Of a stretch of DNA of 64,000 bases, positions 50,283-59,193 are shown in pieces. The notes beneath the pieces are model-generated. The model made no database searches. It saw only the letters and a list, made by a program, of their open reading frames with translations, and had not been told where the DNA came from. Source of the stretch: Anaerostipes rhamnosivorans (GTDB lineage Bacteria; Bacillota; Clostridia; Lachnospirales; Lachnospiraceae); the NCBI RefSeq assembly GCF_005280655.1, contig NZ_CP040058.1, positions 2,270,001 through 2,334,000 on the forward strand, in the 5' to 3' direction. Position numbers and translations under genes: made by a program. Position 1 is the first letter of the stretch. The number at the start of each line of letters is the position of its first letter.

Positions 50283-52145
50283 TTACAAAACTCTTTTGAA
50301 TTTCTTTTCTATCTCATATTTGCTCATCTTGATCATCGTAGGCCGTCCATGGGGACAGGTATACGGATTTTCACATTCCATCAAAAGGTCCAAAAGATTT
50401 TTCACCTCAGGAAGTGACATTCTCTGATTTCCTTTCGCTGACATCTTGCAGGCCATGGATGCGATCTTATCCGTGATCATCTCCGGATCCTTTTTTATCC
50501 CGTCTGCAGTGAGGGAATCCAAAAGCTCCATAAACAGCTCCTTCTCTTTTAATCCGTATAAGTTTGCCGGCACCTGACGGATGCAGAATTCATTGCCTCC
50601 AAATGCCTCTATGGTAAACCCAAGCTGTTCAAAAACCTCTTTTGTCTCCGAGAGCACCTTTGCCTCAGCCATAGAAAGTGTCACCACGTAAGGCGGCTCC
50701 ACTCCCTGACTGTAAACCTTTTTCTCCCTAAAGGACTTCATGAGCTTTTCATAATTCACCTTTTCGTGAGCAGCGTGCTGGTCCATGATGAACAGCTGGT
50801 CCTCATATTCGATCAGCCAGTAAGTCTTAAACAGCTGGCCGATGACTTTCCGGTCCGGCCTTGCCTCCTCATCCAGCAGAGAGGTCTCATTGAGAGTGAT
50901 CTGCTTTATCTCCTCTGTCTTTGCCTGTTCATTGTAGTTGACACCTGCCGAAACACTCTTTTGTACCTGCACAGCCGGATTCTGCGCTTTTTGAAAGTCC
51001 CTGCCGGCCGCCCATGGTTCTGGTACGGCTTCCTTTTCCGGCTCATCGGGACTTTTCCCGTTTCTTCTGACCTGCTCAAACGGCTCCGGCATTTTCCCCG
51101 GCAGCACTTTCTTTTCTTTTTTCTCAGGTTTTCCAATCTCCGCTTTGGGAATGATCTCCTTGTGGGTCAGAACCTCCTTGATGCCTGACTCTATGAGCTC
51201 ATACAGCTCCCTTTCGTTGCGGAAACGGATTTCCATTTTGGTCGGATGCACATTGACATCTAAAAGTTCAGGCTCTACCTGGATGTTCAGGCATACAAAC
51301 GGATATTTATGTGCCATGGTAAAAGTCTTATACCCATCCTCGACGGCCTTATATATGATCTTGCTCTTAATATACCTGCCATTGATAAAGTAACTCTCAT
51401 AGTTGCGGTTTCCGCGGGAAATAAACGGTTTTCCGATATAGCCGTCCACTTTGGCCGTCTGGCTCTCTACTGAGATAGGCAGGAGGGCTCCCGCCACCTC
51501 TCTTCCGTACAGATGGTAAATGATATCTTTGACGTTTCCATTTCCAGAGGTATACATCTTATTCTTACTGTTATGGATAAATTTAAACGCAACATCAGGA
51601 TGGCTCAATGCCATGTGCACCATAATCTGCTCCACATAACCCGCCTCTGTCACTGGACTTTTCAAGAATTTCCGTCTAGCTGGGGTGTTGTAAAATAGAT
51701 TCCTTACAAGAAAGGTTGTGCCGTCTGGTGCGCCGATCTCTTCAAAGCCCTGCTCTTCCCCGCCGAAGATCTTGTAGGAGACCCCTGAAAAAGCCCCAGC
51801 GGTCTTAGTGATGACTTCCACCTGCCCCACCGCGCTGATGCTTGAGAGAGCCTCTCCCCGAAACCCCAGTGACGAGACACAGACCAAGTCTTCCACCGTG
51901 CGGATCTTGCTCGTGGCATGGCGCAGAAAGGCAGTCTTTACCTCTTCCTTTGGGATGCCGCATCCGTTGTCCGTCACCCGCATAAGCGTCATGCCGCCGT
52001 CCTTGATCTCCACCGTGACTGCCGTGGCCTTGGCATCTATGGCGTTCTCCACCAACTCTTTTACTACGGAAGCCGGACGCTCGATCACTTCTCCGGCTGC
52101 AATGTTATCAATTGTCTTCTGGTCCAATAACTGAATTTCTGCCAT
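50283..52145 (-). CDS. mutL: DNA mismatch repair protein MutL
   Basis: 620 residues. GHKL ATPase motifs ENAIDAKATAV, DNGCGIPKEE and SLGFRGEALSSISAV; C-terminal endonuclease motif DQHAAHEKVNYE, fitting DQHA(X)2E(X)4E, and CPHGRPT near the end. MutL is therefore the strand-nicking type used where MutH is absent. It is 2 nt after mutS. Confidence 0.97.
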   Translation of the reverse strand: MAEIQLLDQKTIDNIAAGEVIERPASVVKELVENAIDAKATAVTVEIKDGGMTLMRVTDNGCGIPKEEVKTAFLRHATSKIRTVEDLVCVSSLGFRGEALSSISAVGQVEVITKTAGAFSGVSYKIFGGEEQGFEEIGAPDGTTFLVRNLFYNTPARRKFLKSPVTEAGYVEQIMVHMALSHPDVAFKFIHNSKNKMYTSGNGNVKDIIYHLYGREVAGALLPISVESQTAKVDGYIGKPFISRGNRNYESYFINGRYIKSKIIYKAVEDGYKTFTMAHKYPFVCLNIQVEPELLDVNVHPTKMEIRFRNERELYELIESGIKEVLTHKEIIPKAEIGKPEKKEKKVLPGKMPEPFEQVRRNGKSPDEPEKEAVPEPWAAGRDFQKAQNPAVQVQKSVSAGVNYNEQAKTEEIKQITLNETSLLDEEARPDRKVIGQLFKTYWLIEYEDQLFIMDQHAAHEKVNYEKLMKSFREKKVYSQGVEPPYVVTLSMAEAKVLSETKEVFEQLGFTIEAFGGNEFCIRQVPANLYGLKEKELFMELLDSLTADGIKKDPEMITDKIASMACKMSAKGNQRMSLPEVKNLLDLLMECENPYTCPHGRPTMIKMSKYEIEKKFKRVL

Positions 52146-52147
52146 AA

Positions 52148-54766
52148 CTATTCCTCTTCCCTAAGTTTGTTCTGCAGAATATACAAATAGTTCAACGCTT
52201 CCAGCGGGGTCATTCCTGACAGATCCTTTTCTCTGATCTCCGCCATAAACGGGTGCTCCATGGTCGGCTCGCTGTCATTGGCAAACAAAGACAGCTGCTG
52301 CGGCTCATCGGACACCTGTATCTTCTGTGCCTTGGAGACAATGTCACTGTCACTTAATTCAGCCACAATCTCTTTGGCCCTCTGGATGACCATATCCGGA
52401 ACTCCTGCAAGCTTGGCCACCTGGATTCCATAGCTCTTGTCAGCCCCGCCTTTTACAATCTTTCTCAAAAACACGATGTTGTCACCCTGTTCTTTAACCG
52501 CAATGCAGTAATTGTTTACACTGGTGATCTTTCCTTCCAGCTCTGTCAGTTCGTGATAGTGAGTGGCAAACAGCGTCTTGGCTCCCAATAGTTTAGAATT
52601 GCTGATATACTCCACAACGGCCCATGCAATGCTCAGTCCGTCATAGGTACTGGTCCCCCGTCCGATCTCGTCCAGAATCAGCAGACTGTCCTTTGTGGCA
52701 TTCCTTAAAATATTAGCCACCTCACTCATCTCCACCATAAAGGTGCTCTGTCCGCTGGCCAGATCATCGGATGCCCCCACCCTTGTAAAGATCCTGTCTA
52801 CAATACCGATGTTGGCTTTCATGGCCGGCACAAAGGAGCCGATCTGCGCCATCAGTACGATCAGGGCAGACTGCCTCATATATGTTGATTTTCCAGCCAT
52901 ATTCGGACCGGTGATGATGGATACCCGGTGCCGTTTGCTGTCCAGATAAGTATCGTTGGCAATGAACATGTCATTGGACATCATCTGTTCTACCACTGGG
53001 TGGCGGCCCTCCTTGATGTCAATTAGACCTTTTGTGTTCAGCTTTGGCCGTACATAACCGTTTCTCTCCGCAACATAAGCCAAGGAGCAGAGCACATCCA
53101 GATAGGCGATCACTCCCGCACTTTTCTTGATTCTCTCCATCTCTCCGGCCAGCGTTTCCCGAATCGACACAAAGGTCTCATATTCCAGAGCGCAGAGTTT
53201 GTCCTCCGCTCCAAGGATCGTATCCGCCAGCTTGTTTAATTCCTCTGTCGTGTATCTCTCGGAATTGGCAAGGGTTTGTTTCCGTATGTAATGCTCCGGC
53301 ACTTTGTCCTTATAAGAATTGGTCACATCCAGATAATATCCGAACACCTTGTTAAACTTCACCTTCAGGTTCTTAATGCCGGTGGCCTGCCTCTCCCTCT
53401 CTTCCAACTCCATGAGCCACTGCTTTCCGTCGGTCTTGGCACTTTTAAGCTGGTCGATCTGTTCTGAGAAGCCGTCTTTGATGATGCCCCCTTCTTTAAT
53501 GGAAATGGGAGGCTCCTCGATCACTGCATCCTCCAGAAGCCCTGCCACATCCTCCAGTACGTCCAATTCCTCCCGAAGCCCGGTCAACAGGCCGTCACTG
53601 CATTCTTCCAGAATGGTCTTGATGGGCGGCAGCCACTGGAGCGATACCTTCAATGCAATCATATCTCTTGGATTCACCGTCTGGTAACTGACCTTCGTCA
53701 TAAGCCGTTCCAGGTCATAGACCGGATTTAAATACTCCCGGATCTCCTCCCGGACAATGGCCTGCTTTGTCAGCGTGGTCAGTGCCTCATACCGCTCCTC
53801 AATCTTATCACGGTCGATCAATGGCTGCTCGATCATACTTCTTAAAAGCCTGGCTCCCATAGCCGTCTTGGTCTTATCCAATACCCCCAGAAGAGAACCC
53901 TTTTTTCTTTTATCTCTGAGGGTCTCGCACAGCTCCAGATTTCTCCGGCTGGAACTGTCAATGATCATAAATTCGCTTGTCTCATACGGTGATATTGACA
54001 TAAGATGATTCAACGCATTTTTCTGCGTTTCATGGAGATAGAGCAGCATGGCACCGGTGGCGATGATGCCCATAGGATGGTCCGATAAGCCCAGACCGCT
54101 GAGATTCCCCACATGGAACTGGGACTTGATGGCGGCTGTTCCCTGCTCCTCATCAAAATAATAGTGGTCAATACTGGAGACGGATACCCCGAGTTTATCT
54201 TTGATCAGGCCAATATCCGCACCGCTGATCATAAAAGCGTCGTTGCAGATGATCTCTGCCGGTGCAAATTTAAAGATCTCATCCACTACCTTTTGCAGCT
54301 CATCCATGGAGGTGGTCCGGAAATCTCCGGTTGTGACATCCACCACAGACAACCCAAAATTATCGTCGCTGCAGAAGACACACATAAGATAATTGTTTTT
54401 TTCGTCATCTAAGCTCTGCTGGGAAATATTTGTTCCCGGCGTCACAATCCTGATAACTTCTCTTTTTACGATCCCCTTGGTCTGCTTCGGATCCTCCACC
54501 TGCTCACAGATGGCAACCTTATATCCCTTTTCCACCAGTTTATTCAAATAGGAATCCACCGCGTGAAACGGGATGCCGCACATTGGAGCGCGCTCTTCCA
54601 TTCCGCAGTTTTTCCCTGTCAGTGTAATTTCTAATTCCCTGGAAGCCGTCGTGGCATCTTCAAAGAACATTTCATAAAAATCTCCCAGCCTGTAAAACAG
54701 GATGCAATCCTGATTCTGTTCTTTGATCGCCATATACTGTTCCATCATTGGAGTTAATTTAGCCAT
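52148..54766 (-). CDS. mutS: DNA mismatch repair protein MutS
   Basis: 872 residues. The mismatch-reading start GDFYEMFFEDA is present, Walker A GPNMAGKSTYMRQ, Walker B LLILDEIGRGTSTYDG and ATHYHEL are all clear. It recognises mismatches and recruits MutL. Start 8 nt inside the end of miaB. Confidence 0.97.
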   Translation of the reverse strand: MAKLTPMMEQYMAIKEQNQDCILFYRLGDFYEMFFEDATTASRELEITLTGKNCGMEERAPMCGIPFHAVDSYLNKLVEKGYKVAICEQVEDPKQTKGIVKREVIRIVTPGTNISQQSLDDEKNNYLMCVFCSDDNFGLSVVDVTTGDFRTTSMDELQKVVDEIFKFAPAEIICNDAFMISGADIGLIKDKLGVSVSSIDHYYFDEEQGTAAIKSQFHVGNLSGLGLSDHPMGIIATGAMLLYLHETQKNALNHLMSISPYETSEFMIIDSSSRRNLELCETLRDKRKKGSLLGVLDKTKTAMGARLLRSMIEQPLIDRDKIEERYEALTTLTKQAIVREEIREYLNPVYDLERLMTKVSYQTVNPRDMIALKVSLQWLPPIKTILEECSDGLLTGLREELDVLEDVAGLLEDAVIEEPPISIKEGGIIKDGFSEQIDQLKSAKTDGKQWLMELEERERQATGIKNLKVKFNKVFGYYLDVTNSYKDKVPEHYIRKQTLANSERYTTEELNKLADTILGAEDKLCALEYETFVSIRETLAGEMERIKKSAGVIAYLDVLCSLAYVAERNGYVRPKLNTKGLIDIKEGRHPVVEQMMSNDMFIANDTYLDSKRHRVSIITGPNMAGKSTYMRQSALIVLMAQIGSFVPAMKANIGIVDRIFTRVGASDDLASGQSTFMVEMSEVANILRNATKDSLLILDEIGRGTSTYDGLSIAWAVVEYISNSKLLGAKTLFATHYHELTELEGKITSVNNYCIAVKEQGDNIVFLRKIVKGGADKSYGIQVAKLAGVPDMVIQRAKEIVAELSDSDIVSKAQKIQVSDEPQQLSLFANDSEPTMEHPFMAEIREKDLSGMTPLEALNYLYILQNKLREEE

Positions 54767-56171
54767 TTACCTGTTCTCCCATATAATAAAAACCTTTTTC
54801 TTCCGTAATTTTCACGTGGACGATCTGCCCGATCAGGCTTTCGTCCCCCTTAAAATGTACTAATATATTGTTGGAAAGGCGTCCTGTGACCATGCCGTCC
54901 TCGTGTGTATTCTTTTCCTCCACCAACACCTCTTCTACTTTTCCGATTCCTTCCTTCCGGTTGTCCTTAGAGCTCTCCTTGATCACCTCAAGCAGACGCT
55001 GGAATCGCCTTTTCACTACGTCTGGCTCCACTTGATCTTCCATGGCGGCCGCCGGTGTCCCTGTTCTTTTTGAATAGACAAAGGTATAGGCGCTGTCGAA
55101 CTTGACCTTTCTGACCACATCCAGGGTTTCCTCAAAGTCTTCCTCTGTCTCCCCTGGAAATCCCACGATAATGTCCGTGGTCATGGCAATGCCCGGTATC
55201 TTCTCCTTGATCCTTTCTGTCAGAGCCAGATAGCTCTCCTTGGTATAATGTCGGTTCATCAGCTTTAAGATCCGGCTGCTCCCTGACTGGACCGGCAGAT
55301 GCATGTGGCGGCCAATCTTTTTGGAGGATGCCATTACGTCGATGAGTTCGTCTGACAGATCTTTCGGATGTGGTGTCATAAACCGGATGCGTGAAAGCCC
55401 TTCGATCTGTTCGATCATGGACAGAAGTTCTGCAAAGCTCACCGGCTCATCCAGGTTCTTGCCGTAAGAATTTACATTCTGCCCGAGCAGCATCACTTCC
55501 CGGACTCCCTCTTTCACAAGTCCCTCGATCTCCCGTATAATGTCCTCCGGCTTCCGGCTTCTCTCCCGGCCTCTCACATAGGGGACAATACAGTAGCTGC
55601 AGAAATTGTTGCAGCCGAACATAATATTGACTCCGCATTTAAAAGAAAACTTCCGGTCGCTTGGAAGATCCTCCACGATCTGGTCCGTGTCCTTCCAGAT
55701 GTCCACGATCATTCCGCCGGAATCTACTCTGGCCTTCAACAACTCTGCCAATTTAAAGATATTGTGGGTGCCGAAAATAAGATCCACAAACGGATAGCTC
55801 TTTCCGATCTTCTCCACAACCTGTTCTTCCTGCATCATACAGCCGCAGAGCCCTACGATCATTTCTGGATTCTTCTCCTTGGCTTTCTTTACATGACCCA
55901 GATGCCCATACAGCTTTGTATTGGCATTCTCCCGGACTGTACAAGTATTAAAAAGGACCAGATCCGCCTGTTCCGTGTCGGTTTCCTCGTATCCGATCGT
56001 CTCCAGAACCCCCAGAAGTTTTTCTGAATCCTTTTCATTCATCTGACAGCCGAAGGTAGTGATATGGCAGGTGAGCCGTCTGCCCAGACGTTCTTCCTGT
56101 GCCTTTACCCATCCCTTCATCCCTTCCATATAGGAATACTGTTTTTGTGCTTCATTTTTATATGTTGGCAT
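54759..56171 (-). CDS. miaB: tRNA-2-methylthio-N6-dimethylallyladenosine synthase
   Basis: 470 residues from the ATG at 56171, preceded by GGAG eight bases away; the frame is open further upstream without a site. N-terminal UPF0004 domain (ITTFGCQMNEKDSEKL), radical SAM cluster motif GCNNFCSYCIVPYVRG and a C-terminal TRAM domain (VEEVLVEEKN to IGQIVHVKI). Adds methylthio to i6A37 of tRNA. The same operon makes the i6A precursor (miaA). Confidence 0.96.
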   Translation of the reverse strand: MPTYKNEAQKQYSYMEGMKGWVKAQEERLGRRLTCHITTFGCQMNEKDSEKLLGVLETIGYEETDTEQADLVLFNTCTVRENANTKLYGHLGHVKKAKEKNPEMIVGLCGCMMQEEQVVEKIGKSYPFVDLIFGTHNIFKLAELLKARVDSGGMIVDIWKDTDQIVEDLPSDRKFSFKCGVNIMFGCNNFCSYCIVPYVRGRERSRKPEDIIREIEGLVKEGVREVMLLGQNVNSYGKNLDEPVSFAELLSMIEQIEGLSRIRFMTPHPKDLSDELIDVMASSKKIGRHMHLPVQSGSSRILKLMNRHYTKESYLALTERIKEKIPGIAMTTDIIVGFPGETEEDFEETLDVVRKVKFDSAYTFVYSKRTGTPAAAMEDQVEPDVVKRRFQRLLEVIKESSKDNRKEGIGKVEEVLVEEKNTHEDGMVTGRLSNNILVHFKGDESLIGQIVHVKITEEKGFYYMGEQVNG

Positions 56172-56304
56172 TGGTATTTCTCCGTTCTTTTTCATTTCTT
56201 GACATATGGAATCTATTATAACAATATTTAAAAAATCGTGCAAATCCATAAACAATGAAAAAAGCCCAAATCCTGAAAAGAATTTGGGCGGTTTCCATCT
56301 CCGT

Positions 56305-57408
56305 CTAAAGATTCAGCCGGTCTTTGGCAAAACAGAGTGCTGACTCTATCACCTTGTCCATGTCATAATACTTGTATTCTCCGAGCCTTCCGCCGAACAG
56401 GACCTTTTCTTCCTGATCCGCCAGATCACGGTATTTTTGAAACAACTGATTATTTTTCTCATCATTCACCGGATAGTAGGGTTCCATGCCGTCATCCCAC
56501 TCCACCGGATATTCCTCAGTGACCACTGTGTTCTTCTGTGTGCCGAACGCAAAATGCTTGTGCTCGATCTTTCTCGTGTACGGTGTCTCCCGGTCAGTAT
56601 AATTCATGACCGCCACACCCTGATGGTTCTCTTCCTCCAGTACCTGATGTTCAAACTTTAAGCTTCTGTAGGAAAGTTTTCCGAACCGGTATCCATAATA
56701 GGAATCAATGGTACCAGTGTAGATCACCTGGTCTCCGAGACGTGAAAGTTCCTCTCTCTTTTCTAAAAAATCTGTGGAAAGCATAACATCGCAGCCTTCG
56801 TACAGCTTGCTGATCAACTCATTATAACCTTTTTTAGGAATACCCTGATGTGGATCGTTAAAATAGTTGTTATCGTAAATGTACCGGACAGGGATCCTCT
56901 TGATAATCGAAGCAGGCAGGTCCCTGCAGTCTCTTCCCCACTGCTTTTCTGTGTAACCTTTGATCAGCTTTTGGTAGATATCCGTACCTACCAGGCTGAT
57001 AGCCTGTTCTTCAAGATTTTCCGGCTCTCCTTCTACAGCCTGTCTCTGGGATTCTATGATCTTTTTCGCCTCAGAAGGAAATGCGATCCCCCACATCTTG
57101 CTGAATGTGTTCATGTTAAAAGGAAGATTATATGTCTCACCGTGATAGTTCGCCACCGGACTGTTGATGTAGTGGTTAAATTCCACCAGCGAAGTTACAT
57201 ACTCCCACACTTCCTCATTGCTTGTGTGAAAAATATGTGCCCCGTATTCGTGGACCATAATGCCCTCCACATCCCTGCACATGATATTTCCACCCAGGGC
57301 CTCTCTCTTTTCTACTACCAGACAGGTTTTCCCCTGCTTTCTCGCTTCTCTGGCAATGACTCCGTTAAAAAGTCCGCCGCCGACTAAAATATAATCATAA
57401 TGTTTCAT
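56305..57408 (-). CDS. glf: UDP-galactopyranose mutase
   Basis: 367 residues. FAD-binding start YDYILVGGGLFNGVIAREA, then the family blocks GAHIFHTSNEEVWEYV and YTEKQWGRDCRDLP. Converts UDP-galactopyranose to the galactofuranose form used in surface glycans. It stands alone here: no glycosyltransferase genes lie next to it. A consensus promoter lies just upstream. Confidence 0.95.
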   Translation of the reverse strand: MKHYDYILVGGGLFNGVIAREARKQGKTCLVVEKREALGGNIMCRDVEGIMVHEYGAHIFHTSNEEVWEYVTSLVEFNHYINSPVANYHGETYNLPFNMNTFSKMWGIAFPSEAKKIIESQRQAVEGEPENLEEQAISLVGTDIYQKLIKGYTEKQWGRDCRDLPASIIKRIPVRYIYDNNYFNDPHQGIPKKGYNELISKLYEGCDVMLSTDFLEKREELSRLGDQVIYTGTIDSYYGYRFGKLSYRSLKFEHQVLEEENHQGVAVMNYTDRETPYTRKIEHKHFAFGTQKNTVVTEEYPVEWDDGMEPYYPVNDEKNNQLFQKYRDLADQEEKVLFGGRLGEYKYYDMDKVIESALCFAKDRLNL

Positions 57409-57432
57409 AAACTTCCTCCTTATATTTGGTTT

Positions 57433-57461
57433 ATTATACCTTGTCCCAAGAAAAATGACAA
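57433..57461 (-). promoter_or_regulatory. Promoter of glf
   Basis: On the minus strand TTGTCA (complement of 57456-57461) and TATAAT (complement of 57433-57438) are 17 nt apart, about 25 nt before the glf start. Confidence 0.8.
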
Positions 57462-57471
57462 TCTGTTTTTC

Positions 57472-57500
57472 TTGTCTCTTTGCTCCTTTTAAAGTAAAAT
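57472..57500 (+). promoter_or_regulatory. Promoter of the Na/Pi cotransporter gene
   Basis: TTGTCT (57472-57477) and TAAAAT (57495-57500) are 17 nt apart, divergent from the glf promoter. Confidence 0.6.
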
Positions 57501-57558
57501 AGAAGTAACGAGTTTGTAAAATCTATGTTAAAGTGCATACAAAACCAAGGAGGCAGCA

Positions 57559-59193
57559 ATGAGTTCTTTTTTATTACCGATGGCCGGCGGTCTGGGCCTG
57601 TTTTTATACGGAATGAAATTAATGAGCGACGGTCTTGAAAAAGCCGCCGGGGCAAGACTTCGGGGAATCCTGGAGTTCTTTACAACCAACCGTTTTTCAG
57701 GGATGCTGGTGGGCATCTTTTTTACGGCCATCATTCAGTCGTCGAGCGCTTCCACAGTTATGGTCGTAAGCTTTGTCAATGCAGGACTCATGAATCTTTC
57801 CCAGGCAGCGGGCGTTATCCTGGGAGCCAACATCGGAACCACAGTAACCTCCCAGCTGGTTGCCTTTAACTTATCAGATGCCGCACCTATTTTTTTGATG
57901 TCCGGAGTGGTCATGGTCATGTTCGTCCAAAACCCCAGAATCAAGAAAGCCGGAGAGGTAGTCTTGGGCTTCGGTGTTTTATTCACCGGCCTTACGACCA
58001 TGTCCTCCACCATGTCCTTCTTAAAAGACTCCCCGGCTGTCATGAACGCTCTCGCCGGATTGGACAACCATTTTGCCGCCGTGCTCATCGGCTTTGTGAT
58101 CACTGCGATCCTGCAGAGTTCCTCCGTGACCGTCAGCATTGTACTCCTGATGGCCTCCCAGGGTCTTCTGGATCTGCCGATCTGCTTCTTTATCATCCTC
58201 GGCTGTAACATGGGCTCCTGTGTATCAGCTCTCTTGGCCAGCTTAAGCGGTAAGAAAAATGCAAAACGGGCCGCAGTGATCCATTTTTTATTTAACATAT
58301 TCGGAAGCGCGGCTATCTTTACCGTACTCACCTTCTTTCTTTATCCGATCTCAGAGATGATCTTACATATATCAAGTGGAAATGTTGGGCGGAGTGTCGC
58401 CAATGCTCATACATTCTTTAAGATCTTTGAGGTTCTGATCATGTTTCCAAGCACAGGCCTGATCGTAAAACTGGCGGAAAAAATTGTTCCCGGCGATGAG
58501 GAGAAGCCTTCCGCCTCTGAGCTTAATTTTATCGGGGAATACCGTTCTCCGATCTCAGCCATCCCTCAGGTCCGCCAGGAAATCTCCCGTATGGCAGAGC
58601 TTGCCAACAAAAACCTTGAACTGGCTTTCCAGGCTTTCTTAAACTGCAATACAAAGCATCTGGGTGAGATCTATCAGCGGGAAGAGGAAATCGACAGCTT
58701 AAGCCAGAAGATTACGGACTTCCTTGTCAACTCAAACCTTCAGGAACTGCCGGTCGGTGACCGTGAGATCCTGGGCAGTATGTTCTATGCCGTTGGGGAT
58801 ATTGAACGGATCGGTGACCTTGCCGAGAACTTCGCTGACAGCGCCCGTTCCGCAGCTGACCACAATTCCCGCCTGAGCAAGGATGCCAAGCGTGAACTGG
58901 TCAATATGTATAACGCAGTTTCTGCTCTGCTTGAGGATGCCGTTGTGATCTTTAAAGAACATAAAAAAGAAATGATTCCTGAATTTTATAAACACGAACA
59001 GGCCATCGATGCCATGGAGCGCCGCTATCAAAAGCGCCATCTAAACAGAATGGCCCAGGGCATCTGTGAGCCCCGGGCCGGTCTGTTATTTTCTGATATG
59101 CTTTCATCCCTGGAGCGGATCGCTGACCATGGAACAAATATTGCATTCTCCGTGATGGATCCGTCTGACGAAGAACTGCTGGTTGAATCATGA
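57559..59193 (+). CDS. Na/Pi cotransporter family protein with PhoU-like C-terminus
   Basis: 544 residues. Two inverted transport repeats carry QSSSASTVMVVSFVNAG and QSSSVTVSIVLLMASQ, the QSSS signature of sodium/phosphate cotransporters (NptA/YjbB). The last ~200 residues (from ISRMAELANKNLELAFQAF) form a PhoU-like helical domain. Likely exports or imports phosphate with sodium. AGGAGG lies just before the ATG. It converges on the GH13 gene and shares a stop-codon palindrome with it. Confidence 0.92.
   Translation: MSSFLLPMAGGLGLFLYGMKLMSDGLEKAAGARLRGILEFFTTNRFSGMLVGIFFTAIIQSSSASTVMVVSFVNAGLMNLSQAAGVILGANIGTTVTSQLVAFNLSDAAPIFLMSGVVMVMFVQNPRIKKAGEVVLGFGVLFTGLTTMSSTMSFLKDSPAVMNALAGLDNHFAAVLIGFVITAILQSSSVTVSIVLLMASQGLLDLPICFFIILGCNMGSCVSALLASLSGKKNAKRAAVIHFLFNIFGSAAIFTVLTFFLYPISEMILHISSGNVGRSVANAHTFFKIFEVLIMFPSTGLIVKLAEKIVPGDEEKPSASELNFIGEYRSPISAIPQVRQEISRMAELANKNLELAFQAFLNCNTKHLGEIYQREEEIDSLSQKITDFLVNSNLQELPVGDREILGSMFYAVGDIERIGDLAENFADSARSAADHNSRLSKDAKRELVNMYNAVSALLEDAVVIFKEHKKEMIPEFYKHEQAIDAMERRYQKRHLNRMAQGICEPRAGLLFSDMLSSLERIADHGTNIAFSVMDPSDEELLVES

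Noticed and set aside
56206..56232. TTGACA on the plus strand near the start of miaB
   Set aside because: It would drive antisense transcription out of miaB; spacing to TATAAC is only 12 nt, and no plus-strand gene follows.
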